The position numbers and the translations under genes were made by a program. Below, piece by piece: positions 23,591-31,473 of a stretch of 64,000 nt of DNA. Source of the DNA: an uncultured Oscillospiraceae bacterium (GTDB lineage Bacteria; Bacillota; Clostridia; Oscillospirales; Acutalibacteraceae); assembly GCA_902490735.1 (NCBI GenBank), contig CABUFC010000004.1, positions 62,001 to 126,000 of the forward strand. The letters are read 5' to 3'. Each line of letters starts with the position of its first letter. Position 1 is the stretch's first letter. Below the pieces are notes generated by a model. That model made no database searches. It saw only the letters and a program-made list of their open reading frames with translations, and was not told the DNA's origin.

Positions 23591-26383
23591 TTAGTCGATT
23601 CTTGTGGTGTATACGGCAATACCGCCGGAAGGAATTACATCTACCAGTTCATCAGTCACATTAAAGCTTCTGTCTGTCAATGCTAACTGCGCATCATCTG
23701 TCGGGTGTGTAGACGCCGGATCGAAAAGGTGACGATTTAGCGTTTTATTTATATCTTCTGTAAAGGAAAGCTTAATGTAATTTGATGATTTGCCGGTATT
23801 GGTTACTACAATTGTCATAATTCCATCATCCGATTCATTAGCGGTGTAGTATAGCTCGTCGTTATATCTAAAGTTGCTGTTAATAACGTTTGTGCACCCG
23901 CGTAGGTATTTAGTCATAAGCGAAATACCGTAGTAGGAGCCGTAAGGCGAATAGCTTTCAACTATAGCGTTTGTTGTGCCGGTCCTGTGAACACCGTCGG
24001 TAAATTCTACCGAATTACTTGTGCTCTGCCACCACAACTGGTCAAATATTTGCCAGTATGAAATGCCTTTGTATTTATGCTTTTGGCTGGCTATTAAGCC
24101 TACAGCAGAGCTTGTTGCTATCCAGCATTGATCTTCCAGTTCGTAATTTCTTGAAGATACTCCCCATTCGTCTGAAATAAGCGGAGCGCCGGTATAACAA
24201 TAGTCGCTCATTATTCTTTGAAGCGATTCAAACCACAAATCGCAGTATGTCCAACAAAAATCGCTGTCATGAAGGCCTGTATTGTCAATTAAGCCCATCG
24301 GCGTTATATGGGTGGAATAAATATCGATTATCGATTGATCGCGGATATTTACAAGCACATATTTTAACATGGTTAAATCTTCTTGTGTGGGATAAATGCA
24401 AGCTTGGTTAGGGCCTATAAACTTAACTGTAGAACGCTCGCCTTTTTCAACCATTTTGTCATGCATTGCTTCGATTATTCTTATGTATGCATCCCAATAT
24501 CCGCCAAAGCCTAAGGTTGTATTGTTAGTTGGCTCGGTAAATACGAACATATATTTTAAATTTGTACAGCCGCGACTTCTAAAGTATGCTAATGCCTGGC
24601 TGTAAAACTCGCCAAGTCTAAGTCCGGCTTTAGTCAATCTTATTTCCTCGTCAGTCATGCCGGTAAAGTCATAGCCTTCGCTTTCACCGTAGTAATCGTC
24701 GCCGTTTCCGTGTAGATACGGGCATTCCTGATACCACTCGTTAGGGGCTTCTTTATAGAACCATGGCAAATACCAGCCACACTGAAGTCCCGCTGTAATG
24801 CCGCGTTCTTGAATGGCGAGCGCCGCCTCTAAAAAGGCCTGCATTTCATCGGTTTCAAAATCCCAACCGGAAAATTCGTAATTGTAGTTTTCAAACATCT
24901 TATAATTGGCTCTTAGCGTTGCATTGTCTTCGCCTGTAGCCCAAATAGAGCGAAACATGGTTCTAACGTTTTTAATGCCGGCGTCTTTAAGTCTGTCAAA
25001 CTCGTCATAGGCTTGTTTTCTGGTATAGTTTCTGCCGGTGGTATTATGCATAAGCGCGGTTAAATGATAAACCGTCCAACTCATATTAATGGCGTCTGTA
25101 CTATAATACTCGGAAGCATTGTCAACAACCATTTCGTTTGGAGTAAGCTTTGAGATGTAACGTTCGTTTACAAGCTCTCTTGTAAAAACATTCTCGCTAA
25201 ACTCCTGCGTAGTAGCGTTTTTGGAGTTTACGGCAAGCATTGCAACATCGCTTATCGAAGCCTTTTCGGTCGTTCCGTACAGCGTAATGTAATTAGACCC
25301 ATTATATATTTTTACATACGGGCGGTAACTGTAATAGTTGCCGTAGTTTTTGGATGCTATGTTTACAAGCACGGCTTCATAATCTTTTCCGCTTACAAAA
25401 GCGCCCTCGTTCAAAGTCCATAACGTGGCGGTAACGGGTTGTTTTGTTGCGCCAAGATAGCTGTAGCTTGTATCCGGTAAAAGTTGTTTGCCGGACAAAT
25501 AATCGGTTCTTATAACCGAAGCGCCGAGCTCTACAACATTGTAGCTGCTACCGTAATCCTCTTTTATAGCATCAACATTAACAGCGGTTTTAAAACGCAA
25601 TGCCGGGCTTCCGACAACCCTTAACGATGCTCCCTTATATATTATTCCCGGAACTGCCGACCCGTCGGTCAGTCCGTTTGTTACGTCGGCTTTTTTATAA
25701 AGCTGAAAATCGTCGTAATATACTTTGCGGTGTTCGCGACTGGCTTCCGGAATATCATCATTGCTGCAGTAATCTACATACAACATTCCAAGCTGAATTT
25801 TTGTTCTGTTACCGGAATTGAATTCGAAGGTTACTTTGGTCCATTTATTGTTAACTGTAGCTATGGCGCCGCTTCTTTTGCTGCCGTCATAATACTGAGT
25901 TTTAATCGGTGTAATTGACCATCCGCCGCCGGTACTGCCGTATACTGCATTTTCTTCTGCTGCAACAACACTGTATAACCGCTGAGCCATTTGATAGGAG
26001 GCTCCCTCATATGTGCATTCATAAGCTTCAAAATTATAATAGAAATAAAAGACATAATCGGTGTTGGCCTCAACATCAAGGTCCCTTAATATGTAGTTGT
26101 TTCTGCCGTTTATTTTAATGCTTTTACTTCCGCTGTGCGCTTTTTCATCGGAAATATAACCTTTTGTCCATTCGCCGCCAACACCCGAGTGCCAGCCGTC
26201 ACGAACCCACAGCCCGTCAACAACCGAGTGAGCCATATGAATACCGGGAGAAAAGACTTCAAAATCGCCTTCACTAAAATAATTTACCGGCTCATTTATG
26301 GGCGCTGCCGCCGAAACCGGTACGGAATAGAACATTCCAAACAGCAGTGAAAGAAATATGATAAAACTTAAAACCTTTTTCAT
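23591..26383 (-). CDS. Secreted multidomain glycosidase-like protein, paralogue 3
   Basis: The 930-residue product starts with a clear Sec signal peptide (MKKVLSFIIFLSLLFGMFYS, then VPVSAAA). The jelly-roll domain (about 35-235, VFYFYYNF) and linker module (about 250-390; ASLRVVGSPALRFKTAVN and YRPYVKIY) are followed by the catalytic region (about 430-810) with VFTEPTNN (Glu about 616) and LISDEWGVSS (Glu about 737), then a C-terminal beta domain ending VYTTRID. It is the exported relative of the two genes downstream and probably acts on an extracellular polysaccharide. The glycosidase family is not recognised. No dockerin, SLH or sortase signal is visible, so it may be freely secreted. Confidence 0.75.
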   Translation of the reverse strand: MKKVLSFIIFLSLLFGMFYSVPVSAAAPINEPVNYFSEGDFEVFSPGIHMAHSVVDGLWVRDGWHSGVGGEWTKGYISDEKAHSGSKSIKINGRNNYILRDLDVEANTDYVFYFYYNFEAYECTYEGASYQMAQRLYSVVAAEENAVYGSTGGGWSITPIKTQYYDGSKRSGAIATVNNKWTKVTFEFNSGNRTKIQLGMLYVDYCSNDDIPEASREHRKVYYDDFQLYKKADVTNGLTDGSAVPGIIYKGASLRVVGSPALRFKTAVNVDAIKEDYGSSYNVVELGASVIRTDYLSGKQLLPDTSYSYLGATKQPVTATLWTLNEGAFVSGKDYEAVLVNIASKNYGNYYSYRPYVKIYNGSNYITLYGTTEKASISDVAMLAVNSKNATTQEFSENVFTRELVNERYISKLTPNEMVVDNASEYYSTDAINMSWTVYHLTALMHNTTGRNYTRKQAYDEFDRLKDAGIKNVRTMFRSIWATGEDNATLRANYKMFENYNYEFSGWDFETDEMQAFLEAALAIQERGITAGLQCGWYLPWFYKEAPNEWYQECPYLHGNGDDYYGESEGYDFTGMTDEEIRLTKAGLRLGEFYSQALAYFRSRGCTNLKYMFVFTEPTNNTTLGFGGYWDAYIRIIEAMHDKMVEKGERSTVKFIGPNQACIYPTQEDLTMLKYVLVNIRDQSIIDIYSTHITPMGLIDNTGLHDSDFCWTYCDLWFESLQRIMSDYCYTGAPLISDEWGVSSRNYELEDQCWIATSSAVGLIASQKHKYKGISYWQIFDQLWWQSTSNSVEFTDGVHRTGTTNAIVESYSPYGSYYGISLMTKYLRGCTNVINSNFRYNDELYYTANESDDGIMTIVVTNTGKSSNYIKLSFTEDINKTLNRHLFDPASTHPTDDAQLALTDRSFNVTDELVDVIPSGGIAVYTTRID

Positions 26384-26428
26384 TCTAACACCAAAAAGCC
26401 TTTCTTAGTAATTATCTTTTAGGTAGCT

Positions 26429-26457
26429 ATTATAACATAAATATACTATAAAAGCAA
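26429..26457 (-). promoter_or_regulatory. Promoter of paralogue 3
   Basis: Minus strand: TTGCTT (complement of 26452-26457), 17 bases, TATAAT (complement of 26429-26434), about 45 bases before the start codon. Confidence 0.7.
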
Positions 26458-26465
26458 TGTTTTTA

Positions 26466-26494
26466 TTGACAAACTTTCGATACTTTTGTACAAT
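26466..26494 (+). promoter_or_regulatory. Promoter of tRNA-Arg
   Basis: TTGACA (26466-26471), 17 bases, TACAAT (26489-26494), about 48 bases before the tRNA. Confidence 0.8.
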
Positions 26495-26542
26495 AATATG
26501 GCATAAGAAATGCGTAAAAATTTAACCGCTTTATAAAAATTT

Positions 26543-26619
26543 GCCCACGTAGCTCAGTTGGATAGAGCGGCCGCCTCCTAAGCGGCAGGTCAGAGGTTCG
26601 AATCCCCCCGTGGGCGCCA
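26543..26619 (+). tRNA. tRNA-Arg (anticodon CCT)
   Basis: Acceptor arms GCCCACG/CGTGGGC pair. The D-arm TAGCTCAGTTGGATAGAGC, the anticodon stem-loop GCCGC-CTCCTAA-GCGGC (anticodon CCT) and the T-arm AGAGGTTCGAATCCC are all present. CCA is encoded at 26617-26619. Confidence 0.97.
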
Positions 26620-26620
26620 A

Positions 26621-26655
26621 AAAAGCTGCCGATAAAAAATCGGCAGCTTTTAATT
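26621..26655 (+). terminator. Terminator of tRNA-Arg
   Basis: AAAAGCTGCCGAT (26621-26633) pairs with ATCGGCAGCTTTT (26639-26651), then TTAATTTT follows. Confidence 0.9.
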
Positions 26656-26808
26656 TTGGTGCTTTAAAGCTTAGTTCAAACATAGCGCTTGAATAGTTTT
26701 ATGCACCGTGTTAAACTAAATATAGTTAATTTTGCATTTATAAAAACGGCAATTCTTATAAAGTATCGGCCGGCATATTGCTGATAAACTAACGAGAGGT
26801 GGTTAATA

Positions 26809-27531
26809 GTGAGAAACACCCGTTTTTTTAAAAAGTGGGTTTGTTTAGTTTGTTCTTTATTTTTTATTTTATCACTTTGTTCTTGTGAAAAAACAAAAGT
26901 TGAATTTACAAAAACAGATAACGGCAACTTCATAAGCCCCTTAAATGTTGAATACACATTTTTAGCTCATGAGGGAGAGCTTGACTACCTTGGCAAATTA
27001 GAGTTTAAAGGAAACATAAAAGGCGAAGAAAAGACCTTTCAACATTTAGATGAAATCTTTCAAAACGGATTTTTTTCAATTAAAAATGATCCTACCGAAA
27101 ACATATTGATCATGTACGAAAACAGTGAGTTTTTTAGTATTTATCGCAAAACCGATTTGCCCGCATTCGATTTTTCTGTAGACAATTGTGTGAGCATGGG
27201 TATTTTGATGACCGGATCAATCTATAATCAAAGTTCTGATAATATCCGCGAAGTAATCAGCGGAAAGGCTGAAACGGCCGACTTTTTAAGCTATATACGT
27301 TCGCAAAAAGATCCTGATGACACCGGTCTATACGACTTAGTTAGAAGGCCTGACGGAATGTTCGAAAACTGCTACTATTGTGCTGTGCTATACGGTTTTT
27401 TTAAAGAAGAACCTCATGTGGCAGTTGCAATGGATATAAAGTCATATAACGATTTGGCATATTCTATCACAATTTACGATAAAGAGTATGTTTTGCCTCA
27501 ATATTGGGCTCAAAAACTTTTAAACAAATAA
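26809..27531 (+). CDS. Predicted lipoprotein of unknown function
   Basis: The 240-residue product has a basic N-terminus, a hydrophobic stretch and a lipobox ending LCSC (FILSLCSCEKTK), so it is probably lipid-anchored outside the membrane after cleavage before the second Cys. The start is GTG 26809 with AGAGGTGG upstream. The mature part is a mixed alpha/beta domain with no motif I recognise. It is transcribed alone, with a terminator directly at its stop codon. Confidence 0.8.
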   Translation: MRNTRFFKKWVCLVCSLFFILSLCSCEKTKVEFTKTDNGNFISPLNVEYTFLAHEGELDYLGKLEFKGNIKGEEKTFQHLDEIFQNGFFSIKNDPTENILIMYENSEFFSIYRKTDLPAFDFSVDNCVSMGILMTGSIYNQSSDNIREVISGKAETADFLSYIRSQKDPDDTGLYDLVRRPDGMFENCYYCAVLYGFFKEEPHVAVAMDIKSYNDLAYSITIYDKEYVLPQYWAQKLLNK

Positions 27532-27560
27532 ACGGGAAGGGTGACCTTCCCGTTTATTTT
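27531..27560 (+). terminator. Terminator of the lipoprotein gene
   Basis: AACGGGAAGG (27531-27540), loop GTGA, CCTTCCCGTT (27545-27554), then TATTTTATTT. Confidence 0.92.
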
Positions 27561-27674
27561 ATTTCGGTTATATCGTAGGGCGTTGTTTGATATACAAAAT
27601 AGTTGAGCCAGTTTGAAAAAAGAAGATTGGCGTGGCTTCGTCAGGATACAATCGGTTTTTCGCCGGACGCCAAA
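27554..27674 (-). pseudogene. Decayed second copy of metA (3' end with internal deletion and stop)
   Basis: On the minus strand the sequence reads KPIVS, then TGA where metA has Trp, then [20 protein letters not shown] and PYDITEIK followed by TAA. This is nearly the C-terminus of the intact MetA at 29080-29997, whose end reads [10 protein letters not shown]. Upstream, the copy jumps from the metA sequence near 29187 to that near 29348 across a shared CGGTTTTT, so about 165 bp are deleted. It continues only to GCCGGACGCCAAA before homology ends at an inverted repeat. Amino-acid differences outside the deletion show it is not a very recent duplication. Confidence 0.9.
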
Positions 27675-27705
27675 TACGTCCGCGTGAAGTTACGCGGACG
27701 TATTT
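27672..27705. repeat. Perfect 14-bp inverted repeat at the metA relic breakpoint
   Basis: AAATACGTCCGCGT (27672-27685), loop GAAGTT, ACGCGGACGTATTT (27692-27705). No poly-T follows. It abuts the -35 box of the next promoter, so it could be an operator or the scar of an element. Confidence 0.85.
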
Positions 27706-27707
27706 AC

Positions 27708-27736
27708 TTGACAGCGGCACTTTTTTATAGTATAAT
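27708..27736 (+). promoter_or_regulatory. Promoter of the ECF-DUF1893 gene
   Basis: TTGACA (27708-27713), 17 bases, TATAAT (27731-27736): a full consensus promoter. The predicted transcript has a leader of about 110 bases. Confidence 0.9.
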
Positions 27737-27737
27737 C

Positions 27738-27837
27738 TTTTCGGCAGGAAGCCCGAAATGCTGAAGCATTAAAAATTTTTTATAATATATTTAGGTATAC
27801 TCTTTCCCAGAAGGGAAACGCGTATGCCTTTTTTTAT
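27738..27837 (+). promoter_or_regulatory. 5' leader with intrinsic terminator ahead of the ECF gene (possible riboswitch or attenuator)
   Basis: The leader contains two small stem-loops (TTTCGG/CCGAAA, then ATGC-TGAA-GCAT). A terminator follows: GGTATAC (27794-27800) and TTTCCC pair with GGGAAA and GTATGCC (27822-27828), followed by seven T residues. It ends directly before the ribosome site AAAGGAG of the gene, so most transcripts would stop unless it is relieved. I do not recognise a known riboswitch class in the upper part. Confidence 0.7.
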
Positions 27838-27853
27838 TAAAAAGGAGAAAAAG

Positions 27854-28795
27854 ATGGGCAACACAAAAAAAATTACACTTGCAGGATTATTTTTGGCGCT
27901 TGGCGTGCTTTTACCGCAAATAGCGCACTTAAGCTTTGGAATGGCAATGGGGAACACCTTGCTTCCTATGCATATTCCCGTTCTTTTGGCAGGCTTTTTT
28001 ACAGGCCCTATATACGGCGGAATAATAGGTGCCGTCACCCCTATAATCAGCTCGCTTTTAACAGGCATGCCGCCGGTTCCAAGGTTATATTTTATGATAT
28101 TCGAGCTTTTTGCGTATGGATTTTTTTCCGGCCTTTTTTACAAAAAATTAAGGCTTAACAGCGTTTTATCGCTTGTTTTGGCAATGATTTCCGGAAGGCT
28201 TGTGTACTTTGTTTCGGTTTTCTGCGCACTCGATGTGTTCGGAGTAAAAATAAAAGGCTTCCAAAGCCCCGTTGCGGCGGTTGTATCTGCAGTTACAACC
28301 GGAATTGCCGGCATTATTATTCAGCTGATTTTAATTCCGGCAATAGTCGAAGTTATAAACCGCGCGCCGATTACCACCATTAAAAAGGCAAAACGCGCAC
28401 TTAAAAAAGAAAACGCCTCGGCTGTGCTTATAAACAAAGAGCAAAATATAACCGAAACGTCGCATTTAAAAGGCATAAAGCCGATATTAGAATGGTTAAA
28501 AGACGAGCGCGGCATATTAAACGGCGCGTTTGTTGCAGATAAAATCGTAGGCAAAGCAGCCGCAATGCTTATGGTTAAGGGCGGCGTTAAAAAGGTTTAC
28601 GCCGAAGTGTTAAGCAGACCCGGCGCTAAAATACTTAAATGCGCTAAAATTCCGTATTCGTACGGAAAGCTTGTCGATAAAATAATTAACCGTGACGGTA
28701 CCGATATTTGCCCCATGGAAAAGACTGTAGAAGGCATTGACGATATTGAAAAAGCGTACGAAGCGCTTATAGAAAAAACAAAAGAGATGGCATAA
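27854..28795 (+). CDS. ECF transporter S component fused to a C-terminal DUF1893 domain
   Basis: The 313-residue product begins with about six hydrophobic segments (residues 1-170; LPMHIPVLLAGFFTGPIYGG is typical of vitamin-binding S components of ECF transporters). A basic linker (KKAKRALKKE) and a soluble domain (about 195-313) follow. The soluble text (GILNGAFVADKIVGKAAAML, YAEVLSRPGAKIL, CPMEKTVEGID) matches DUF1893/TM1506, a deaminase-like fold of unknown function. The fusion suggests coupling of uptake to sensing or processing of the substrate on the cytoplasmic side. Start ATG 27854 has AAAGGAG; an upstream ATG at 27824 lies inside the terminator hairpin. The vitamin is not identifiable. 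Confidence 0.85.
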   Translation: MGNTKKITLAGLFLALGVLLPQIAHLSFGMAMGNTLLPMHIPVLLAGFFTGPIYGGIIGAVTPIISSLLTGMPPVPRLYFMIFELFAYGFFSGLFYKKLRLNSVLSLVLAMISGRLVYFVSVFCALDVFGVKIKGFQSPVAAVVSAVTTGIAGIIIQLILIPAIVEVINRAPITTIKKAKRALKKENASAVLINKEQNITETSHLKGIKPILEWLKDERGILNGAFVADKIVGKAAAMLMVKGGVKKVYAEVLSRPGAKILKCAKIPYSYGKLVDKIINRDGTDICPMEKTVEGIDDIEKAYEALIEKTKEMA

Positions 28796-29081
28796 GGGCG
28801 CATTCACAAAAGGAGAATAAGCAGCAAAGCGGGTCTTTTGCACCATACTTTGTTAAAATAAGCGGGAATCCGATAGGATGCCCGCTTATTTATGCCTTGT
28901 ATGACACAAAAATCTTTGCTTTTGCGGTGCACGCAGTTTTGAGCGAGATGTTTTTTGTTTAGGGCATTTAAAAACTGCAGGGCATCCTGTCGGATTCCCT
29001 GCAGTTTTTATGTGGCTTAAGCGGAAAACAACCGCTCAAAACCTAATCATCCTTATGTGAATGCGCCCAAGCCATCTCTTT
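28781..29081. repeat. Palindromic element with two nested hairpins between the ECF and metA genes
   Basis: Imperfect terminal inverted repeats flank about 300 bp: AAAGAGATGGC plus GGGCGCATTCACA (28781-28808) and their complements TGTGAATGCGCCC plus GCCATCTCTTT (29056-29081). They overlap the last codons of the ECF gene and the metA stop. Inside are two long hairpins, 28857-28890 and 28970-29009. Their cores, GGGAATCCGATAGGATGCCC and GGGCATCCTGTCGGATTCCC, are inverted copies of each other with one difference. A further pair GTTTTGAGCG (28946-28955) / CGCTCAAAAC encloses the second hairpin. It resembles a MITE or REP/BIME-type repeat and would also terminate both convergent genes. Confidence 0.8.
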
Positions 29082-29997
29082 ATTTTATCTTTGTTACGTC
29101 GTACGGCGTTGTTTGGTATACAAAATAGTTTAGCCAGTTTGAAAAAAGCAAGTTGGCGTGGCTTCGCCAGGATACAATCGGTTTTTTTGAAGGGTCGTCG
29201 TTTAAAAAATAGTTTTCGGGAATATCAATTAAGAGTCCCTTGTTTTTATCCCTTAAATATTCTTCGTTAAGGGTGTTAGCATCGTACTCAGGGTGACCGG
29301 TAATAAATATCTGACGTCCGTTTTTGGTGGACACCGCAAATACGCCCGGTTTTTCGCCGGACGCCAAAATTTTAAGACCCGGAGTGTTTTCGATATCCTC
29401 ACGAAGCACCGTTGTGTGCCGTGAATGCGGCACCATAAAGACATCGTCGAACCCACGAAAAAGTATAGATTTTTTGTAATCCGCTTTGTGCGGGAAAATG
29501 CCGAAAAGCTTTGCTTTCAGCTCATGCTTTTTAATGCCGAAATGATAATAAAGCCCCGCTTGCGCGCCCCAGCAAATATGAAGTGTTGAATGAACGTGAG
29601 TTTTGCTCCACTCCATAATTTCGCAAAGCTCCGGAAAATACTCAACATCTTCAAATTTCATTTGTTCTACGGGAGCTCCGGTTATAATCATGCCGTCAAA
29701 CGTTTGCTCTTTTACTTGGTCAAACGTTTTATAAAATGTAATAAGATGCTCACGCGCGGTGTTTTTGCTTTCGTGGCTTTTAGTGTGCATTAAAGTAAGG
29801 TCCACCTGAAGCGGCGAGTTGCCTAAAAGCCTCGACAGCTGAGTCTCGGTTTCTATTTTTTTCGGCATTAAATTAAGCAATAAAATTTTAAGAGGTCTTA
29901 TGTCCTGCATTATCGCCCGCTTTTCGGTCATTACAAATATATTTTCATCTCTAAGGGTTTTAACCGCAGGCAGATTGTCGGGGATTTTTATTGGCAT
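29080..29997 (-). CDS. metAA: Homoserine O-acetyltransferase (MetA family)
   Basis: The 305-residue product shows the MetA signature throughout: [30 protein letters not shown], and [18 protein letters not shown] with the nucleophile Cys142, plus ITGHPEYD for the catalytic His/Glu. The residue in TGAPVE is Glu111, which in this family goes with acetyl-CoA, whereas Gly111 goes with succinyl-CoA. It activates homoserine to O-acetylhomoserine in the cytoplasm for methionine synthesis. AAGGATG precedes ATG 29997. It follows metY by 14 bases, so both lie behind the metY attenuator. Confidence 0.95.
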   Translation of the reverse strand: MPIKIPDNLPAVKTLRDENIFVMTEKRAIMQDIRPLKILLLNLMPKKIETETQLSRLLGNSPLQVDLTLMHTKSHESKNTAREHLITFYKTFDQVKEQTFDGMIITGAPVEQMKFEDVEYFPELCEIMEWSKTHVHSTLHICWGAQAGLYYHFGIKKHELKAKLFGIFPHKADYKKSILFRGFDDVFMVPHSRHTTVLREDIENTPGLKILASGEKPGVFAVSTKNGRQIFITGHPEYDANTLNEEYLRDKNKGLLIDIPENYFLNDDPSKKPIVSWRSHANLLFSNWLNYFVYQTTPYDVTKIK

Positions 29998-30011
29998 TTA
30001 AATCATCCTTT

Positions 30012-31295
30012 TTAAATCTTGGAAAGAGCGCTGTCTATATCCGCAATTAAATCTTCCGCGTTTTCAATTCCGCAGGAAAGACGAATAAGATCCGGTGATA
30101 CTCCGGCGGCTTTAAGCTCGTCGTCGTTCATCTGGCGGTGTGTAGCCGATGCCGGGTGCAGGCAGCAGGTTCTCGCGTCTGCTACGTGGGTTTCAACAGC
30201 GGCAATTTTTAGGTGTCTCATAAAGTTTTCGGCCGCTTTTCTGCCGCCTTTTACACCAAAACTTACAACGCCGCAGCTGCCGTTTGGCAGGTATTTTTGT
30301 GCCAAAGTGTAACACTTGTCTCCGGGAAGAGAAGGGTATGTTACAAAGGAAACTCTATCGTCATTTTTTAAGAATTTTGCAACAGCAAGACCGTTCTCGC
30401 AATGGCGCGCCATTCTTACGTGCAGGCTTTCAAGCCCCAGGTTTAATAAAAAGGCGTTTTGCGGGGCTTGAATGGAACCGAAATCGCGCATAAGCTGTGC
30501 GGTCGCCTTTGTAATAAAGGCGCCTTCAAGTCCGAAACGTTCGGTGTATACAACGCCGTGATAGCTTTCGTCAGGAGTGCAAAGTCCCGGGAATTTATCG
30601 GGATATTTTGTCCAGTCAAACTTTCCGGAATCAACTATGCATCCGCCGACGGCACCACCGTGGCCGTCCATATATTTTGTGGTTGAGTGGGTTATAATAT
30701 CGGCGCCCCATTCAATAGGTCTGCAGTTTACAGGGGTTGCAAAAGTATTGTCCACAATAAGCGGAACGCCGTGGTTATGCGCAGCTTTTGCAAATTTTTC
30801 AATATCTAAAACGGTAAGCGCCGGGTTTGCTATGGTTTCACCGAAAACCGCTTTTGTATTGGGTTTAAACGCGGCGTTAAGCTCTTCATCCGAGCAGTCC
30901 GGTTCGACAAATGTAAAATCGATACCCATTCTTTTCATGGTTACTGCAAAAAGGTTGTAGGTGCCGCCGTAGATAGTGGAAGATGACACAACGTGGTCGC
31001 CGGCGCTTGCTATATTAAACACCGAAAAGAATGACGCCGCCTGGCCGCTTGACAAAAGCATTGCCGCACTGCCGCCTTCCATTTCGCAAATTTTTGCGGC
31101 TACAAAATCGTTTGTTGGGTTTTGTAGTCTTGTATAAAAATATCCGCTCGCTTCAAGGTCGAAAAGCTTGCCCATATCTTCGCTTGTGTCATACTTAAAG
31201 GTGGTGCTTTGAATTATCGGCACCTGGCGCGGCTCGCCGTTAGTGGGTCTGTAACCGCCTTGAACGCACTTGGTTTCAATTTTCCAGTCTTTCAT
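30012..31295 (-). CDS. metY: O-acetylhomoserine sulfhydrylase (MetY)
   Basis: The 427-residue product belongs to the Cys/Met-metabolism PLP enzymes. It has SGQAASFFSVFNIASAGDHV for phosphate binding, VPLIVDNTFATP with the PLP Asp, and THSTTKYMDGHG with the Schiff-base Lys. The length and the text GGYRPTNGEPRQVPIIQSTT are those of O-acetylhomoserine aminocarboxypropyltransferases. It makes homocysteine from O-acetylhomoserine and sulfide, the direct use of the product of the next gene, metA. AAGGAG lies immediately after a leader terminator and seven bases before ATG 31295. Expression is predicted to depend on the Met/Cys leader peptide. Confidence 0.95.
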   Translation of the reverse strand: MKDWKIETKCVQGGYRPTNGEPRQVPIIQSTTFKYDTSEDMGKLFDLEASGYFYTRLQNPTNDFVAAKICEMEGGSAAMLLSSGQAASFFSVFNIASAGDHVVSSSTIYGGTYNLFAVTMKRMGIDFTFVEPDCSDEELNAAFKPNTKAVFGETIANPALTVLDIEKFAKAAHNHGVPLIVDNTFATPVNCRPIEWGADIITHSTTKYMDGHGGAVGGCIVDSGKFDWTKYPDKFPGLCTPDESYHGVVYTERFGLEGAFITKATAQLMRDFGSIQAPQNAFLLNLGLESLHVRMARHCENGLAVAKFLKNDDRVSFVTYPSLPGDKCYTLAQKYLPNGSCGVVSFGVKGGRKAAENFMRHLKIAAVETHVADARTCCLHPASATHRQMNDDELKAAGVSPDLIRLSCGIENAEDLIADIDSALSKI

Positions 31296-31308
31296 AAACT
31301 ATCTCCTT

Positions 31309-31362
31309 AAAAAAAGCGGAAAGCACACAGCTTTCCGCTAAGATACAGATAAAAAGGAAAGC
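31309..31362 (-). promoter_or_regulatory. Terminator/antiterminator pair of the metY leader
   Basis: Minus strand, in RNA order: GCTTTCC (complement of 31356-31362), 19 bases, then AGCGGAAAGC-TGTGT-GCTTTCCGCT (complement of 31315-31339) and seven T residues. GCTTTCC can pair with GGAAAGC in the 5' arm of the terminator, so the two structures exclude each other. The antiterminator arm begins two bases after the leader stop codon, where a terminating ribosome would cover it. Confidence 0.85.
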
Positions 31363-31364
31363 AA

Positions 31365-31445
31365 TTATTTTGTTGCGCCAAAAAACATGCACATGAAAGG
31401 CATGCACATTGATGACATTATTTTTTTGGAGCAAAAACCACTCAT
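31365..31445 (-). CDS. Met/Cys-rich leader peptide of the metY-metA operon (26 aa)
   Basis: Start ATG 31445 has AGAGG seven bases upstream; the stop is TAA 31367-31365. Of 26 codons six are Met (including the start) and three are Cys, concentrated in residues 10-20, where residues 13-20 read MCMPFMCM. It lies between a consensus promoter and a terminator that abuts the metY ribosome site. This is the arrangement of classical ribosome-mediated attenuators: stalling at Met or Cys codons would leave the antiterminator arm free. The repeated ATGTGCATG can also fold on itself. The peptide itself probably has no other role. Confidence 0.85.
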   Translation of the reverse strand: MSGFCSKKIMSSMCMPFMCMFFGATK

Positions 31446-31473
31446 AAAATTGCCTCTTTTTTAAATTGTTGAT

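Noticed and set aside
27737..27853. Folate (THF), FMN, TPP or preQ1 riboswitch upstream of the ECF gene
   Set aside because: I could not match the conserved cores of these classes to the sequence; only small hairpins and a terminator are visible.
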